A DNA stretch of 64,000 nt from Scandinavium ludwigii_A (GTDB lineage: Bacteria > Pseudomonadota > Gammaproteobacteria > Enterobacterales > Enterobacteriaceae): positions 2,480,001 through 2,544,000 of the forward strand of contig CP191518.1 of NCBI GenBank assembly GCA_050516505.1, given 5' to 3'. How positions within the stretch are numbered: position 1 is the stretch's first letter; each line of letters opens with the position of its first letter. Made by a program: the position numbers and the translations under genes. This document shows, piece after piece, positions 17,044 through 25,080 of the stretch. The notes beneath the pieces are model-generated. The model was not told the origin of the DNA. It was given only the letters and a program-made list of their open reading frames with translations, and made no database searches.

Positions 17044-17727
17044 TTAGCGTTGTTTTGTTTTGGCTCTTCTCGCCGCCTGCCGCGCCAGATGAGCATCGGC
17101 AACAGCTTCATATTCGTCTTTCGTTAGCCCTTTTTGCTCAGGGTATTTGGCAGAAAGCAGTAGTGTGAACTCAGTCATTGTCAGGCTGGCTGCATCATCG
17201 CGGCTCATGCCAAAGTGATTTCGTGCAGCAATGATATAATCACTGACTTCGAAATCTCGTGCGTAGGCGTTTGATTCATTTCGCTGCAGTCGACGGATCT
17301 TTGCTTTGCCGATAACACCGTGCTGCATAAGCCCTTGCGCTATGGCGATAATGGCGCCTTTGGAAAGTGCGCCAGGGCGATAAACAATGCAGTGCTTCCA
17401 GCCTTTCCACTCACCAATTAATGGCTTCAGGTCATAGTCGCCTGTGTAGCAGCACTGCATTACATGCATCGCAGCAGCAAGGATTTCGTCACTCAGGCGC
17501 TGGAATGTGGCCTTCATCATGTGAGGTGGGAGAGAAACTTTAGCCAGAGAAATCCTGTTCAGCGCCTCCTGAACATTCGCCCCGTGAATAAGCGAAAAAA
17601 TGCTAACAATTTCATCCGGGCTACCGACCGCGTTCATTGCGGCAAAAGACGGTTTGAAGAAGTAGTCTCTACCGCCTTCATGAGCCTCTGAAAATCTCAT
17701 TTCGCCAATACTGGTTAGTGGTGACAT
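17044..17727 (-). CDS. Tail assembly chaperone-like protein (DUF6246-like)
   Basis: About 227 residues between the major tail protein and tape measure genes, the normal site of tail assembly chaperones. It opens MSPLTSIGEMRFSEAHEG; the C-terminus (ARQAARRAKTKQR) is basic. The upstream ATG at 17739 is an alternative and neither has a strong ribosome site. I see no clear slippery heptamer for a G/GT-type frameshift, so if it is a chaperone it may act as a single product. Confidence 0.65.
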   Translation of the reverse strand: MSPLTSIGEMRFSEAHEGGRDYFFKPSFAAMNAVGSPDEIVSIFSLIHGANVQEALNRISLAKVSLPPHMMKATFQRLSDEILAAAMHVMQCCYTGDYDLKPLIGEWKGWKHCIVYRPGALSKGAIIAIAQGLMQHGVIGKAKIRRLQRNESNAYARDFEVSDYIIAARNHFGMSRDDAASLTMTEFTLLLSAKYPEQKGLTKDEYEAVADAHLARQAARRAKTKQR

Positions 17728-17786
17728 GTCTCGTCTCATTAGCGGTCATTATCAAGGCCACCTGGTGGTAGCCTTTGGAATGTCCG

Positions 17787-18548
17787 TTAGCTGACAGTAA
17801 CGGCGCAGGATGCAGAGGTGATCGTGACTGGTACATCATCCGAATCAGTCACTTCGCATGTGTACGCGCCAGCATCACCAGCAACTGCGCTGGACTTGTT
17901 GAATGTGGCGGTAGTCTGCCCACTGACCACGCTGCCGGCTTTCTTCCACACGTAGGTATATGGTGCGACGCCGCCAGTAACGGCAACAGTCATGCTCAGC
18001 GCCGCTCCTGTCGCCACGGTTTTAGTGGCAGGTAGATCGGTGCTGAAAGTGAGTGCAGGCGCATCCAGATTAGTCAGACGAACAGTGGTGCCATCAGACA
18101 CCTTGAACTCAACAGAGAAGGTGATGATGTCGTTACTACCGCCATCTGCCGGGGTGGCATTGGTGATCACCATGTAGCCGGAAAATTCCAGTGGCCCGAT
18201 GCTGATTCGAGCCCACAGGTTCGGCTGGCGCTTGGCATTGAGTTCATCGACGAAGTACGTGAACAGGTTTGCGTAGCCGAATTGGTCGAGCTTGTCGTGC
18301 TTACGCACTTCACCATCAAAGCTGATCGTCGCATCGGCGTTGGTGATGATGTTTTCAACCCAGCCGCCAGTGTCATCGGCGTCAGAGCTAACGGAGTTTG
18401 GCGCGAAGTCCAGACCCTTGCTTGTGCCAGCACCTAGCGCCAGCCATTCTTCTTCTGTCGGCCGTGTGTCAGCACACCCCATAGCAAGCTCAAGCACAGT
18501 GGCTGAGCCGAAGACGCGCTCATTCGAAGTTGGGCAATTTGCAGCCAT
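17787..18548 (-). CDS. Major tail tube protein with C-terminal Ig-like domain
   Basis: 253 residues. The first 165 form the tube-protein core; the last 85 (ALTFSTDLPATK, APYTYVWKKAGSVV, GAYTCEVTDSDD) form an immunoglobulin-like domain with the Trp and Cys expected of an I-set-like fold. Lambda gpV has the same arrangement, with the Ig-like domain on the tail surface. Located upstream of the chaperone and tape measure genes. A terminator lies just upstream of it on the same strand. Confidence 0.86.
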   Translation of the reverse strand: MAANCPTSNERVFGSATVLELAMGCADTRPTEEEWLALGAGTSKGLDFAPNSVSSDADDTGGWVENIITNADATISFDGEVRKHDKLDQFGYANLFTYFVDELNAKRQPNLWARISIGPLEFSGYMVITNATPADGGSNDIITFSVEFKVSDGTTVRLTNLDAPALTFSTDLPATKTVATGAALSMTVAVTGGVAPYTYVWKKAGSVVSGQTTATFNKSSAVAGDAGAYTCEVTDSDDVPVTITSASCAVTVS

Positions 18549-18568
18549 CTTTGACCTCTTTTATGCAT

Positions 18569-18595
18569 AAAAAAAGGCCGCCAGATGGCGACCTT
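18569..18595 (-). terminator. Terminator between tail terminator and tail tube genes
   Basis: AAGGTCGCC/GGCGGCCTT-type stem with one mismatch and a seven-T run on the minus strand, 18 bp after the previous gene. It could raise or lower the ratio of tube protein to head-tail proteins. Confidence 0.7.
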
Positions 18596-18613
18596 GTGTT
18601 GATGATTTGGATA

Positions 18614-18997
18614 TTAATCCCCGAAGATGCACGCAAACTGCAACCTGAACACCATTCTACCTTCTTCGGTTTGAACCGGTGCCGGGATAGCCCCTATGTT
18701 TTCGATTTTCCCGACACACTCATCTGAGTGCGGGTTGTCCTGGATGTAATCGACGATTGCCTGGGTAGCCAGCGCTGCATCCTGGATTTTATTCTTCGCG
18801 CCGATCACGTCGACAAGAACGTAGTTGTCATTTCCCAGGTCATTGCGAATACTGGTGCCACCGTTCGGCCTGAATACCATTACCGCCTTAGTCAGGTCAC
18901 CAGGGTCGTTAAATGCGAGCAGTTGCACCAGAAACCCTGTCGTCAGCCCGGCATCTCCGAACATGTTTCTGACTCGCTGGTACATTGGGGGAGTCAT
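18614..18997 (-). CDS. Tail terminator-like protein
   Basis: 127 residues resembling the phage tail terminator group (lambda gpU place): MVFRPNGGTSIRNDLG, YVLVDVIGAKNKIQDA, MVFRLQFACIFGD. It would cap the tail tube and join it to the head. Start overlaps the preceding gene by ATGA. Family assignment is from position and pattern, not a confirmed domain. Confidence 0.7.
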   Translation of the reverse strand: MTPPMYQRVRNMFGDAGLTTGFLVQLLAFNDPGDLTKAVMVFRPNGGTSIRNDLGNDNYVLVDVIGAKNKIQDAALATQAIVDYIQDNPHSDECVGKIENIGAIPAPVQTEEGRMVFRLQFACIFGD

Positions 18998-19362
18998 AGA
19001 GACATTTCCTTCGCTATCACAGCATCAATTTGCCGCTTTGTGTCTTCAAAACCTTTGGATAGGAATTCTTTTTTCGCAGTAGCGCGCCGGAAAGTCTGGG
19101 GCACATCCGGGTCGTGAACATAAATCGCGTAGTTGGCAGAATAGCCAACCCGGCCCGTGACGCGCGCTCCGTTGACTTCAATATCTCGATATTGGCTGTT
19201 TATGAGGGTTGATGTATCGATTGGCGTATACAGAGCAGCCTGCGACCCGCCTATAATCAACGCTGACTGTATAGCCCTAACAGCCTTGCGCCCCTGAATA
19301 TCACCGACGAGAGAGTTTAGGTTTTTGCGCGCCTGGTTGATGCCCTTCACTTTGATGCCCAT
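18994..19362 (-). CDS. HK97 gp10-like head-tail protein
   Basis: 122 residues with the gp10-like layout: an N-terminal helix (GINQARKNLNSLVG), a central YTPIDTSTLINSQ segment and VGYSANYAIYVHDPD before a C-terminal helix. gp10-like proteins act at the head-tail interface or in tail completion. Overlaps its neighbour by four bases. Confidence 0.8.
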   Translation of the reverse strand: MGIKVKGINQARKNLNSLVGDIQGRKAVRAIQSALIIGGSQAALYTPIDTSTLINSQYRDIEVNGARVTGRVGYSANYAIYVHDPDVPQTFRRATAKKEFLSKGFEDTKRQIDAVIAKEMSL

Positions 19363-19364
19363 GG

Positions 19365-19715
19365 CTATACACCTGTCAAAATCGCATAGTCGTCCGACAC
19401 ACGCTCGAACGTGTCGGCGTACCGGATAACCTGCCTGACTTCGTCAGCGCCAGCGTTGAGCGGGTCAGCATCGGTTGAAGTGCCAATCAGGATGTAATCA
19501 CCAGCCGCCGCGCCGGTGTATTCCGTCCAGATGGTGTTTTTCACAACGATTTCAGCGCCCAGGCTACCGATGCGCTTAGACAAGCCGCCCTCATAATCAC
19601 AGAGGATTTGCTCTGGCTCGGCATAGCCCATTGGGTCTCCGTATTCGTCATTGCCTTCCAGTTTGCGCCAGATAGTCGCAGTGGCGGTGTATGACCAGTT
19701 CGCTACCGATGACAT
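19365..19715 (-). CDS. Head-tail joining protein
   Basis: 116 residues, beta-rich (YTATATIWRKLEGNDEYGDP, GAEIVVKNTIWTEYTG), in the position of head closure/head-tail joining proteins. Its ATG overlaps the TGA of a 57-residue upstream ORF (TGATG). No specific family named with certainty. Confidence 0.68.
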   Translation of the reverse strand: MSSVANWSYTATATIWRKLEGNDEYGDPMGYAEPEQILCDYEGGLSKRIGSLGAEIVVKNTIWTEYTGAAAGDYILIGTSTDADPLNAGADEVRQVIRYADTFERVSDDYAILTGV

Positions 19716-19888
19716 CAGCCCTCCTTCCAGCTAACCACTACTGCACCAGTCGCGCGAATAGTCACGCAGTTGATAACCCACTCACCGCCAGATTTCAGAT
19801 AGCCGGTGGTTTCCCGCCCGGTATCCGTTTTCACCCAGACTCGAGCGAATGGCTTGGGCAGGCTTTCGGTTATGGGTTTCCACGTCAT
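19715..19888 (-). CDS. 57-residue protein between head-tail genes
   Basis: A small ORF that fills an otherwise empty 172-bp gap. It opens MTWKPITESLPKPFARVWV and reads on with TGYLKSGGEWVINCV, a pattern like short DUF551-type phage proteins (W....E.LP.....V.V). Both ends form TGATG junctions with neighbours, strong evidence for translation. Function unknown. Confidence 0.75.
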   Translation of the reverse strand: MTWKPITESLPKPFARVWVKTDTGRETTGYLKSGGEWVINCVTIRATGAVVVSWKEG

Positions 19889-20268
19889 CAACAGCCACCG
19901 ACAACGAGGAAGAGTCCCACCGAATTACCCGCACTAATCGGCAGCTCACCAGTGCATCCGCTTGTATCAAGCTGTGCCAGCGAGTCACGTAACCAGGTGG
20001 TGTTGTCGTCTCCATAATCAAATGAGCGGGAGGCGCCAGACGGCGCACCCTGAGATTTGATGCGACGTGCGCCGGACGACGTAGCCATCAGCGCGGCGGC
20101 GTACATCAGGATCAGTTTTGATGTGCAGTCGTCATACCCGGCCCCATTGAGGCAGGGAATGATTTTGTTCACCAGGCAGAGAATCGGATCCAGTAGCGAG
20201 CCGGGAATGGCGTAACCCAATTCACCGAGGAACTGCTGTACGTCCGCCGCCGTGATTGGGTCAGCCAT
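19888..20268 (-). CDS. Head-tail connector protein
   Basis: 126 residues, helical N-terminus (ITAADVQQFLGELGYAIPG, ILCLVNKIIPCLNGAG) and position between the capsid gene block and joining proteins typical of gp6-like connectors that bind under the portal. The sequence SSGARRIKSQGAPSGASRSF resembles connectors of related enterobacterial phages. Specific family uncertain. Confidence 0.68.
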   Translation of the reverse strand: MADPITAADVQQFLGELGYAIPGSLLDPILCLVNKIIPCLNGAGYDDCTSKLILMYAAALMATSSGARRIKSQGAPSGASRSFDYGDDNTTWLRDSLAQLDTSGCTGELPISAGNSVGLFLVVGGC

Positions 20269-20270
20269 GG

Positions 20271-20639
20271 TTACTTGTCCTTTTTGTTCGCCGCCGCCAG
20301 TGCCGCTTCCGCCTCGTCGGCTCGCTTCGTCTCTGCTGCCAGAGCATCAGCGTGAGCCTTATCTTTCGCTTCCGCTTCGTCGGTGAGCGACTTCACTTGC
20401 TCAAGCGCTTCGGTCAGTTGCTTCTGAATGCCGGTTAAATCTGCATTCACTGGCGCTGATGGCGTTGCCACTTCGAAGGTTAGCTTTTCGCCTTTCTTCT
20501 CGGTGGTTTTCTCGGCCTTTCCCTGACCGATCCACTTTTCAGCGACCGCATCATCTACATCATAAACCTGACCAGCCTCCAGCTTTTGAAGGCTGGCACC
20601 GGCAAAAAGGTTTGCTACCAAAACTTTTACGAGTGCCAT
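20271..20639 (-). CDS. Capsid-region protein with coiled coil
   Basis: 122 residues. The first 55 form a small domain (VYDVDDAVAEKWIGQGKAE); residues 70-122 are a strongly predicted coiled coil made of Ala, Glu and Lys heptads (LTEALEQVKSLTDEAEAKDK). It follows the major capsid gene, so a head accessory or fibre role is likely, but it is not a recognised family. Confidence 0.65.
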   Translation of the reverse strand: MALVKVLVANLFAGASLQKLEAGQVYDVDDAVAEKWIGQGKAEKTTEKKGEKLTFEVATPSAPVNADLTGIQKQLTEALEQVKSLTDEAEAKDKAHADALAAETKRADEAEAALAAANKKDK

Positions 20640-20648
20640 TTTATTTCC

Positions 20649-21725
20649 TTAGCTTGAAGCGTGGATGACTGAGTAGTGACCGTTGATGTCTTGCTTGACC
20701 ATCAGGCCAGCAGCACCCCAGGTGCGCCACACGTAATCTGAGTTGTAGAACTGGCGTGGATCGGCAACGGTGCCGAATGCCTGGCCGACGATTGGAGCAA
20801 TGACACCTGCAGTCAGCGGAACGACCAGAATTTCGTTGTCGGACAGTTCAGCATCTTCTTTGATAGCTGCAATGCCGGACAATTTTGAAATCTCTTCCAG
20901 CACGGTGCGCAGCGAGTTCACATCGAAGTACTGTTCCCAGTTCGACATGATTTCACTTGATACGTACCAGGTCTGCTGGCCGTACTGCAGGTTCTGAATC
21001 TTCATCACGTCACGCAGAGCAATGGCTGCAGCGCGCATAGCTTTCGGATCAGTGCTGGTAGAGAAGTCGACGGTAAGCGTTACCTGAGCAACACGTTCGT
21101 CATGGCGAAGACCTTTCCACGTTTTGTCATCGAACTTGATGAAGTTGCTTGCCGAGTCGCGGAAACCTTCCCAGATGTAAGTCACGTACTGACGACGCAC
21201 GTCATCGACGGATCCAGTCTGAGCATCAGCAAGGGATGACAGCGCAGAACCTTTGTTGAAGACCGGATCACGCCATTCGAACTTGAAGCCACTATCGTGG
21301 ATCGGGACCATCGTGCCGTCGAAGGTGTAGGACTTCGCATCCAACGCAGCACCAATCTGACCGGACATCGAAGTGTGTGCCCAACCGCGGCCGCCGGTAC
21401 GTGCGTACTCGTACACTGACTCTTCCAGACGTACCGAGCGTGACAGCGGCATCAGGTCGTTCAGCAAAGTGAACTCAGTGGTCGGCTCAAACTGTTTAAG
21501 CACAGTCTGGTCATAGGCTTTGTACAGGCGACGAATATCATCGACTGCGTTAGTTGCTGAAAGCTCTGGCGCGTCCTCAGCATCGCCCCGCCACTTGGTT
21601 CGTGCGATGAAATCAGCCGCAGCCTGAGCGCTGGAGTTACGCGCGGAGGTCAGTTTTTTGAACTGAGCTGCGTTAATTTCAAGGTTCCCTGTCTCGGTCG
21701 CCTTCTTCGTTGAAAATGCAAACAT
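20649..21725 (-). CDS. Major capsid protein
   Basis: 358 residues from ATG 21725, which has AAGGAG seven bases upstream; the frame extends to 21770 without support. Position after protease/scaffold and decoration genes, plus the phrases SVRLEESVYEYARTGGRGWA, TWYVSSEIMSNWEQYF and ILVVPLTAGVIAPIVGQ, indicate the coat protein of the phages that carry DUF1073 portals and DUF2213 proteases. The HK97 fold is expected from the family but not provable by eye. Confidence 0.85.
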   Translation of the reverse strand: MFAFSTKKATETGNLEINAAQFKKLTSARNSSAQAAADFIARTKWRGDAEDAPELSATNAVDDIRRLYKAYDQTVLKQFEPTTEFTLLNDLMPLSRSVRLEESVYEYARTGGRGWAHTSMSGQIGAALDAKSYTFDGTMVPIHDSGFKFEWRDPVFNKGSALSSLADAQTGSVDDVRRQYVTYIWEGFRDSASNFIKFDDKTWKGLRHDERVAQVTLTVDFSTSTDPKAMRAAAIALRDVMKIQNLQYGQQTWYVSSEIMSNWEQYFDVNSLRTVLEEISKLSGIAAIKEDAELSDNEILVVPLTAGVIAPIVGQAFGTVADPRQFYNSDYVWRTWGAAGLMVKQDINGHYSVIHASS

Positions 21726-21735
21726 TCGTTGCTCC

Positions 21736-22173
21736 TTACTTAATGACGACGCGCAGGAGATCGCCTGCATTGGTTATATATGGGCGGTCTTCTTCAACAA
21801 ACGCGCGGGTAGACTCATCAGTTGCTTTGGCTTTTACTCGACCATTAGCAATTGAGAGCGCCTGACCTTTTGTGTATGTTCCCGCAGCTGCCGGGACGTT
21901 GAAGAAGACGCCTGGTGTTGGGTGAAACGCCACAACGAAATCACCGGCTGGAATGACGTCATCAACCGTTTTGCAACGCAGATAGTCATAGTTAGCGACG
22001 TACAGAATGGTGTCTTCGTTTCCGTCCACCGAAGCAGTGAATTTCTTTGTGGTGTTATCGAAGAAGCCGATGGTTCCTGGCTTGGTATCTGCCGCAGCCG
22101 CGCCTTCACGATGAAGCTGTGGATTGGCAAAAATGCCACCGGCGTGAATTACGTGTTTTCCATCTTTAGCCAT
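21736..22173 (-). CDS. Capsid decoration-like protein
   Basis: 145 residues between protease/scaffold and capsid genes. Gly/Ala-rich, beta-type sequence (GTIGFFDNTTKKFTASVDG, AGTYTKGQALSIANGRVK) resembles small capsid-cementing or DUF2190-like proteins. The gene starts MAKDGKHVIHAGGIF with a good ribosome site. Function inferred from position. Confidence 0.65.
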   Translation of the reverse strand: MAKDGKHVIHAGGIFANPQLHREGAAAADTKPGTIGFFDNTTKKFTASVDGNEDTILYVANYDYLRCKTVDDVIPAGDFVVAFHPTPGVFFNVPAAAGTYTKGQALSIANGRVKAKATDESTRAFVEEDRPYITNAGDLLRVVIK

Positions 22174-22176
22174 TTT

Positions 22177-22632
22177 TTACTCCGGCATTTCGCTGACTGA
22201 TTCATTGGAATTGACCTGGCGGAATACACCATTCAGGCCGGTTGAGGTCTGGCATTGAGCAAACAGCTCTTTCAGCGGTTCGCCATCCAGGGCGTTAACT
22301 GCCAGATCGGTCATGCCGAATTTGGCTTTTACCGCAGCGCGCTGTTCGGTCTTTTCTTTGTCAGAATTTGCATTCAAGCTGTTGACGACAGTGTCGACTC
22401 GCTCGGTGAGTAACTTCGCCCAGGCAGGCATGTCGTCACTGTTGATTGCGGTTTCTTTAGCCTTCTTGTCGTCAGCCTCTTTCTTCTCGCGAGCGGCCTT
22501 CTCTTCCGGCGTTTCTTTTGGTGCTGCCTTTTCGGCAGCCATCTGGTTGTATGCGTCCATCAGCTCAGCATCGGACTTGCCATCAGTCGGCTTACCAGCG
22601 GCTTTCAGCGCATTGATAATCAGTTCTTTCAT
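22177..22632 (-). CDS. Nested scaffold from internal start
   Basis: In-frame ATG 22632 within the protease gene is preceded by GGAGAG nine bases upstream and opens MKELIINALKAAGKPTDGKSD in part, giving a 151-residue product that is almost entirely helical with an AAEKAAPKETPEEKAAREKK stretch. Lambda produces scaffold Nu3 from within gene C in the same way. Inference from ribosome site and composition. Confidence 0.55.
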   Translation of the reverse strand: MKELIINALKAAGKPTDGKSDAELMDAYNQMAAEKAAPKETPEEKAAREKKEADDKKAKETAINSDDMPAWAKLLTERVDTVVNSLNANSDKEKTEQRAAVKAKFGMTDLAVNALDGEPLKELFAQCQTSTGLNGVFRQVNSNESVSEMPE

Positions 22633-23571
22633 CGGATCGTTCTCTCCGTTGGTTTTAATCTCGTACTCAGTGGGTTTGCGCACGACTTCTACAGGTTCGC
22701 CGACGAATACGGCCTTGCCGTCATCATCGATGAGGTACTTCTGCTTCAGGTATTTGGTGTCATTGCGGTAGATGAAGCTGTCCGGCCACACCGTTTCGGG
22801 CCAAAGCCACTTATCCTCGGCGTCACCCTCGCGCAGCTTGTCGCTGATTGCGCGCTGAATGTCGTCGAATGAGAAATTGGAGGCATTGGTGAAGAAGAAT
22901 TTGGTCTTGTTAAGCATCCCTTCCCGGGTGCAGTCAGAAGCGTCGGCAAGGTTCGCTACCTCGATCTCTTGTTCGTCACCTTCGGCGTTTACGAAGATGC
23001 CAACGCCTTCGCTCGGCGTTCCTGCGCCCGGCTCATCAAGCAGCACCGCCACATGGTCAAACATCATGTTGGTGGCGATCTCGTTGTACTTTTTGCCCTT
23101 TGACTCGCCGTTCGCCGCGATACCGGAATAAAGCAGGCCGGTAGAGATATGGATCGGGTCCGAGTTTGTACCGGCCAGCATCTCATCCAGGCGGTTAATC
23201 AGTCGTTTGCCCTTCTCGCTCGACTCGGCGTACTGGCGATTGACGTACATGTCACCAGTCACTTTCCCGTCTTTGTGGCTGACGTTCTGCAGCCAGGCCC
23301 CGACGTGGTACTCATTCACAGCCTGAACATCGCGCGCCGAAACGTGCTTGCCATCCACTTTCGGGTGGCCCAGTGGCATCGGATTACGCTCGAGTGTGTT
23401 GTAGGCCTTTTCGATTTCAGCTGCCGGGTACAACTTCCTGTTCATCACGATATCGTCCACGACAGGCGTGATGCCGCGAACCACGATATGTGGCTTGCCG
23501 TTGACGGTTTGAGTTGTGATGTTTGAAGCGGAGTTGACGACGGTCAGCACGTTAACGCGGTTGCGTTTCAT
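22177..23571 (-). CDS. DUF2213 prohead protease with scaffold-like C-terminus
   Basis: 464 residues. Residues 1-190 are DUF2213-like: MPLGHPKVDGKHVS, DPIHISTGLLY and MMFDHVAVLLDEPGAG carry the conserved His and Ser expected of a herpesvirus-type prohead protease. Residues 190-310 are a linker of unknown kind. Residues 314-464 are charged, helical and Ala/Lys/Glu-rich, the look of a scaffold. The protein would shape and then mature the prohead. An internal start at 22632 probably makes the scaffold alone. Confidence 0.82.
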   Translation of the reverse strand: MKRNRVNVLTVVNSASNITTQTVNGKPHIVVRGITPVVDDIVMNRKLYPAAEIEKAYNTLERNPMPLGHPKVDGKHVSARDVQAVNEYHVGAWLQNVSHKDGKVTGDMYVNRQYAESSEKGKRLINRLDEMLAGTNSDPIHISTGLLYSGIAANGESKGKKYNEIATNMMFDHVAVLLDEPGAGTPSEGVGIFVNAEGDEQEIEVANLADASDCTREGMLNKTKFFFTNASNFSFDDIQRAISDKLREGDAEDKWLWPETVWPDSFIYRNDTKYLKQKYLIDDDGKAVFVGEPVEVVRKPTEYEIKTNGENDPMKELIINALKAAGKPTDGKSDAELMDAYNQMAAEKAAPKETPEEKAAREKKEADDKKAKETAINSDDMPAWAKLLTERVDTVVNSLNANSDKEKTEQRAAVKAKFGMTDLAVNALDGEPLKELFAQCQTSTGLNGVFRQVNSNESVSEMPE

Positions 23572-23602
23572 GCTGGATCCTCATTGGTGGATTTCAGGCA
23601 AT

Positions 23603-23626
23603 AAAAAAGGCCGCCGGAGCGACCTT
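23603..23626 (-). terminator. Terminator after the GvpU-like gene
   Basis: Stem of GGTCGCTCC/GGCGGCC type followed by six T on the minus strand, ten bases past the GvpU-like stop. Its sequence resembles the hairpin at 18569-18595. Confidence 0.7.
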
Positions 23627-23635
23627 ATATGGTGA

Positions 23636-24061
23636 TTACAATTTGCTGTCTTTCCCGAGGGAGAAACCGCCAACTTTCTCAATTGGTATTCGAACGATAG
23701 CGCCATTGACACTAGCCCAGCCCCCGTCACCTTTCATGTATGACGGATTTTTAATATGAAGGAAGTTTAATGGAAGTGAATGACCATCTTCGCTTCTGTA
23801 CTCATGCGCTAAATTATCAAAGAATGATGCCATCGCTTCTTTAATTTCAGGGCTGGCATTGGCAGTTCTGAGATTTCCTGCAATAGTTTCAGCATACTCT
23901 TTTCCTGATACCAATTGTCCTGCAACTATCTGTCCACTTACGATAACGGTAACGTCGACACCGGCATTGAGGTTGGCACAAAGCACCAAGTGCATCAAAG
24001 CGCTATCTTTCAGATTCTGTGGGTATGCAATAACTTCTTGAAGTTTTTCTTCTTTGTCCAT
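23636..24061 (-). CDS. GvpU-like protein inserted in the head module
   Basis: 141 residues. The order of motifs follows gas-vesicle accessory protein GvpU: ANLNAGVDVTVIVSGQIVAG with LVSGKEYAETIAG, then FLHIKNPSYM and a C-terminal VGGFSLGK. GvpU's role in Bacillus gas vesicles is accessory; there are no gas vesicle genes here. The gene has its own GGAGG site and downstream terminator and separates the head morphogenesis gene from the protease, so it may be cargo (a moron) or a head accessory. The family call is from remembered sequence pattern. Confidence 0.6.
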   Translation of the reverse strand: MDKEEKLQEVIAYPQNLKDSALMHLVLCANLNAGVDVTVIVSGQIVAGQLVSGKEYAETIAGNLRTANASPEIKEAMASFFDNLAHEYRSEDGHSLPLNFLHIKNPSYMKGDGGWASVNGAIVRIPIEKVGGFSLGKDSKL

Positions 24062-24081
24062 GATATTCCTCCATTAATGAA

Positions 24082-25080
24082 TTAAGAAGATTGCCACCCT
24101 TTTCTTTCTTTCGCCAGCTTATCCGCCAGCCCTTCATTGAATATGCTGCCATCATCATTGAGCAGCACCGGAATCTGGCTGCAGTAGCAGTTGTACCGGT
24201 TGCCGTTCTCGGCGTAGAAGTCCCGCACCTCTTCGGTGGTGAAGACCTTGCCGTGACGGCTGGCGTGCCAGATTCGCGTTGTCGGCTTGAGTGCTGACAG
24301 CCACAGCAGCCCGGTATTCAGCCCCAACCGGTCAGCTGCCCAGTCAGTTTCATTCCATTGTGCCTGCCGCAGCGCTCCGACCTGCTCAGTCTGAGCTATA
24401 GTCTTGGCCTTCGACATCGACACATCGAGGCGCTTGCTGATGACACTGGCCGTCTCGCGTGGATTAACACCGCGTGCCACCGCATCGGTAATGACGTTCG
24501 TCAGGTCTTTTCTGGCGGTGTCGCTGATGTCCTTCCATTCATTGAACGTCGTCAGCCTGGCGACCGCAATCTGATTAAGGTGACCGGGGCTGCTTAATAG
24601 CTGCTGTAAAGTCGTCTGGCTGGCGTACACCTGAGACTGCTGAGACAGGTTATTGAACGCTTCCAGTGTCCCGCGATTGGCTTCTGCGGCTACGTAATCC
24701 ATCGCCCACAGGTTTTGCTCACCCCCATCAAGCAAGTAGTCATCGAGGATGCTCTGCACTGACTCGAGTAGCGCTGCCAGTTCCTGCGCCGACATGTCGT
24801 AGATGAACTTACCCGCGTTGACCTGGTAGAGCCGCATATCCTCGCCGTTATCGTGGCACACGAAGTGCCAGTTATGGCTGTTGGTCTCACGCTCTCGCCC
24901 CGTCAGTCGCTGATCGAACAGAACTTTCAGCGCGCTCTTGATGCCGAGATATCGGTCCTCGATATCCCTGAACATCACTGAGACCGGCTTTGATGAACGA
25001 GTCGGGTCAACCTTGCTGCGCGGAACGATCGGCAGACCCACCTTTGCCGTCTGTTCCATCGTCAGGGGCAAGTGGATCAT
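24082..25080 (-). CDS. Minor head protein, SPP1 gp7/Mu F-like
   Basis: 332 residues. The C-terminal third (SMSKAKTIAQTEQVGALRQAQ ... ARHGK-type HASRHGKVFT ... NCYCSQIPVLL) is the phage head morphogenesis domain. Such proteins are built into the prohead near the portal and may be injected. Its first 25 codons overlap the end of the portal gene, which favours fixed stoichiometry. AAAGGTGA precedes the ATG. Confidence 0.86.
   Translation of the reverse strand: MIHLPLTMEQTAKVGLPIVPRSKVDPTRSSKPVSVMFRDIEDRYLGIKSALKVLFDQRLTGRERETNSHNWHFVCHDNGEDMRLYQVNAGKFIYDMSAQELAALLESVQSILDDYLLDGGEQNLWAMDYVAAEANRGTLEAFNNLSQQSQVYASQTTLQQLLSSPGHLNQIAVARLTTFNEWKDISDTARKDLTNVITDAVARGVNPRETASVISKRLDVSMSKAKTIAQTEQVGALRQAQWNETDWAADRLGLNTGLLWLSALKPTTRIWHASRHGKVFTTEEVRDFYAENGNRYNCYCSQIPVLLNDDGSIFNEGLADKLAKERKGWQSS

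Noticed and set aside
17044..17739. Programmed frameshift in the tail chaperone gene
   Set aside because: No convincing slippery heptamer or second overlapping frame of suitable length before the tape measure gene.
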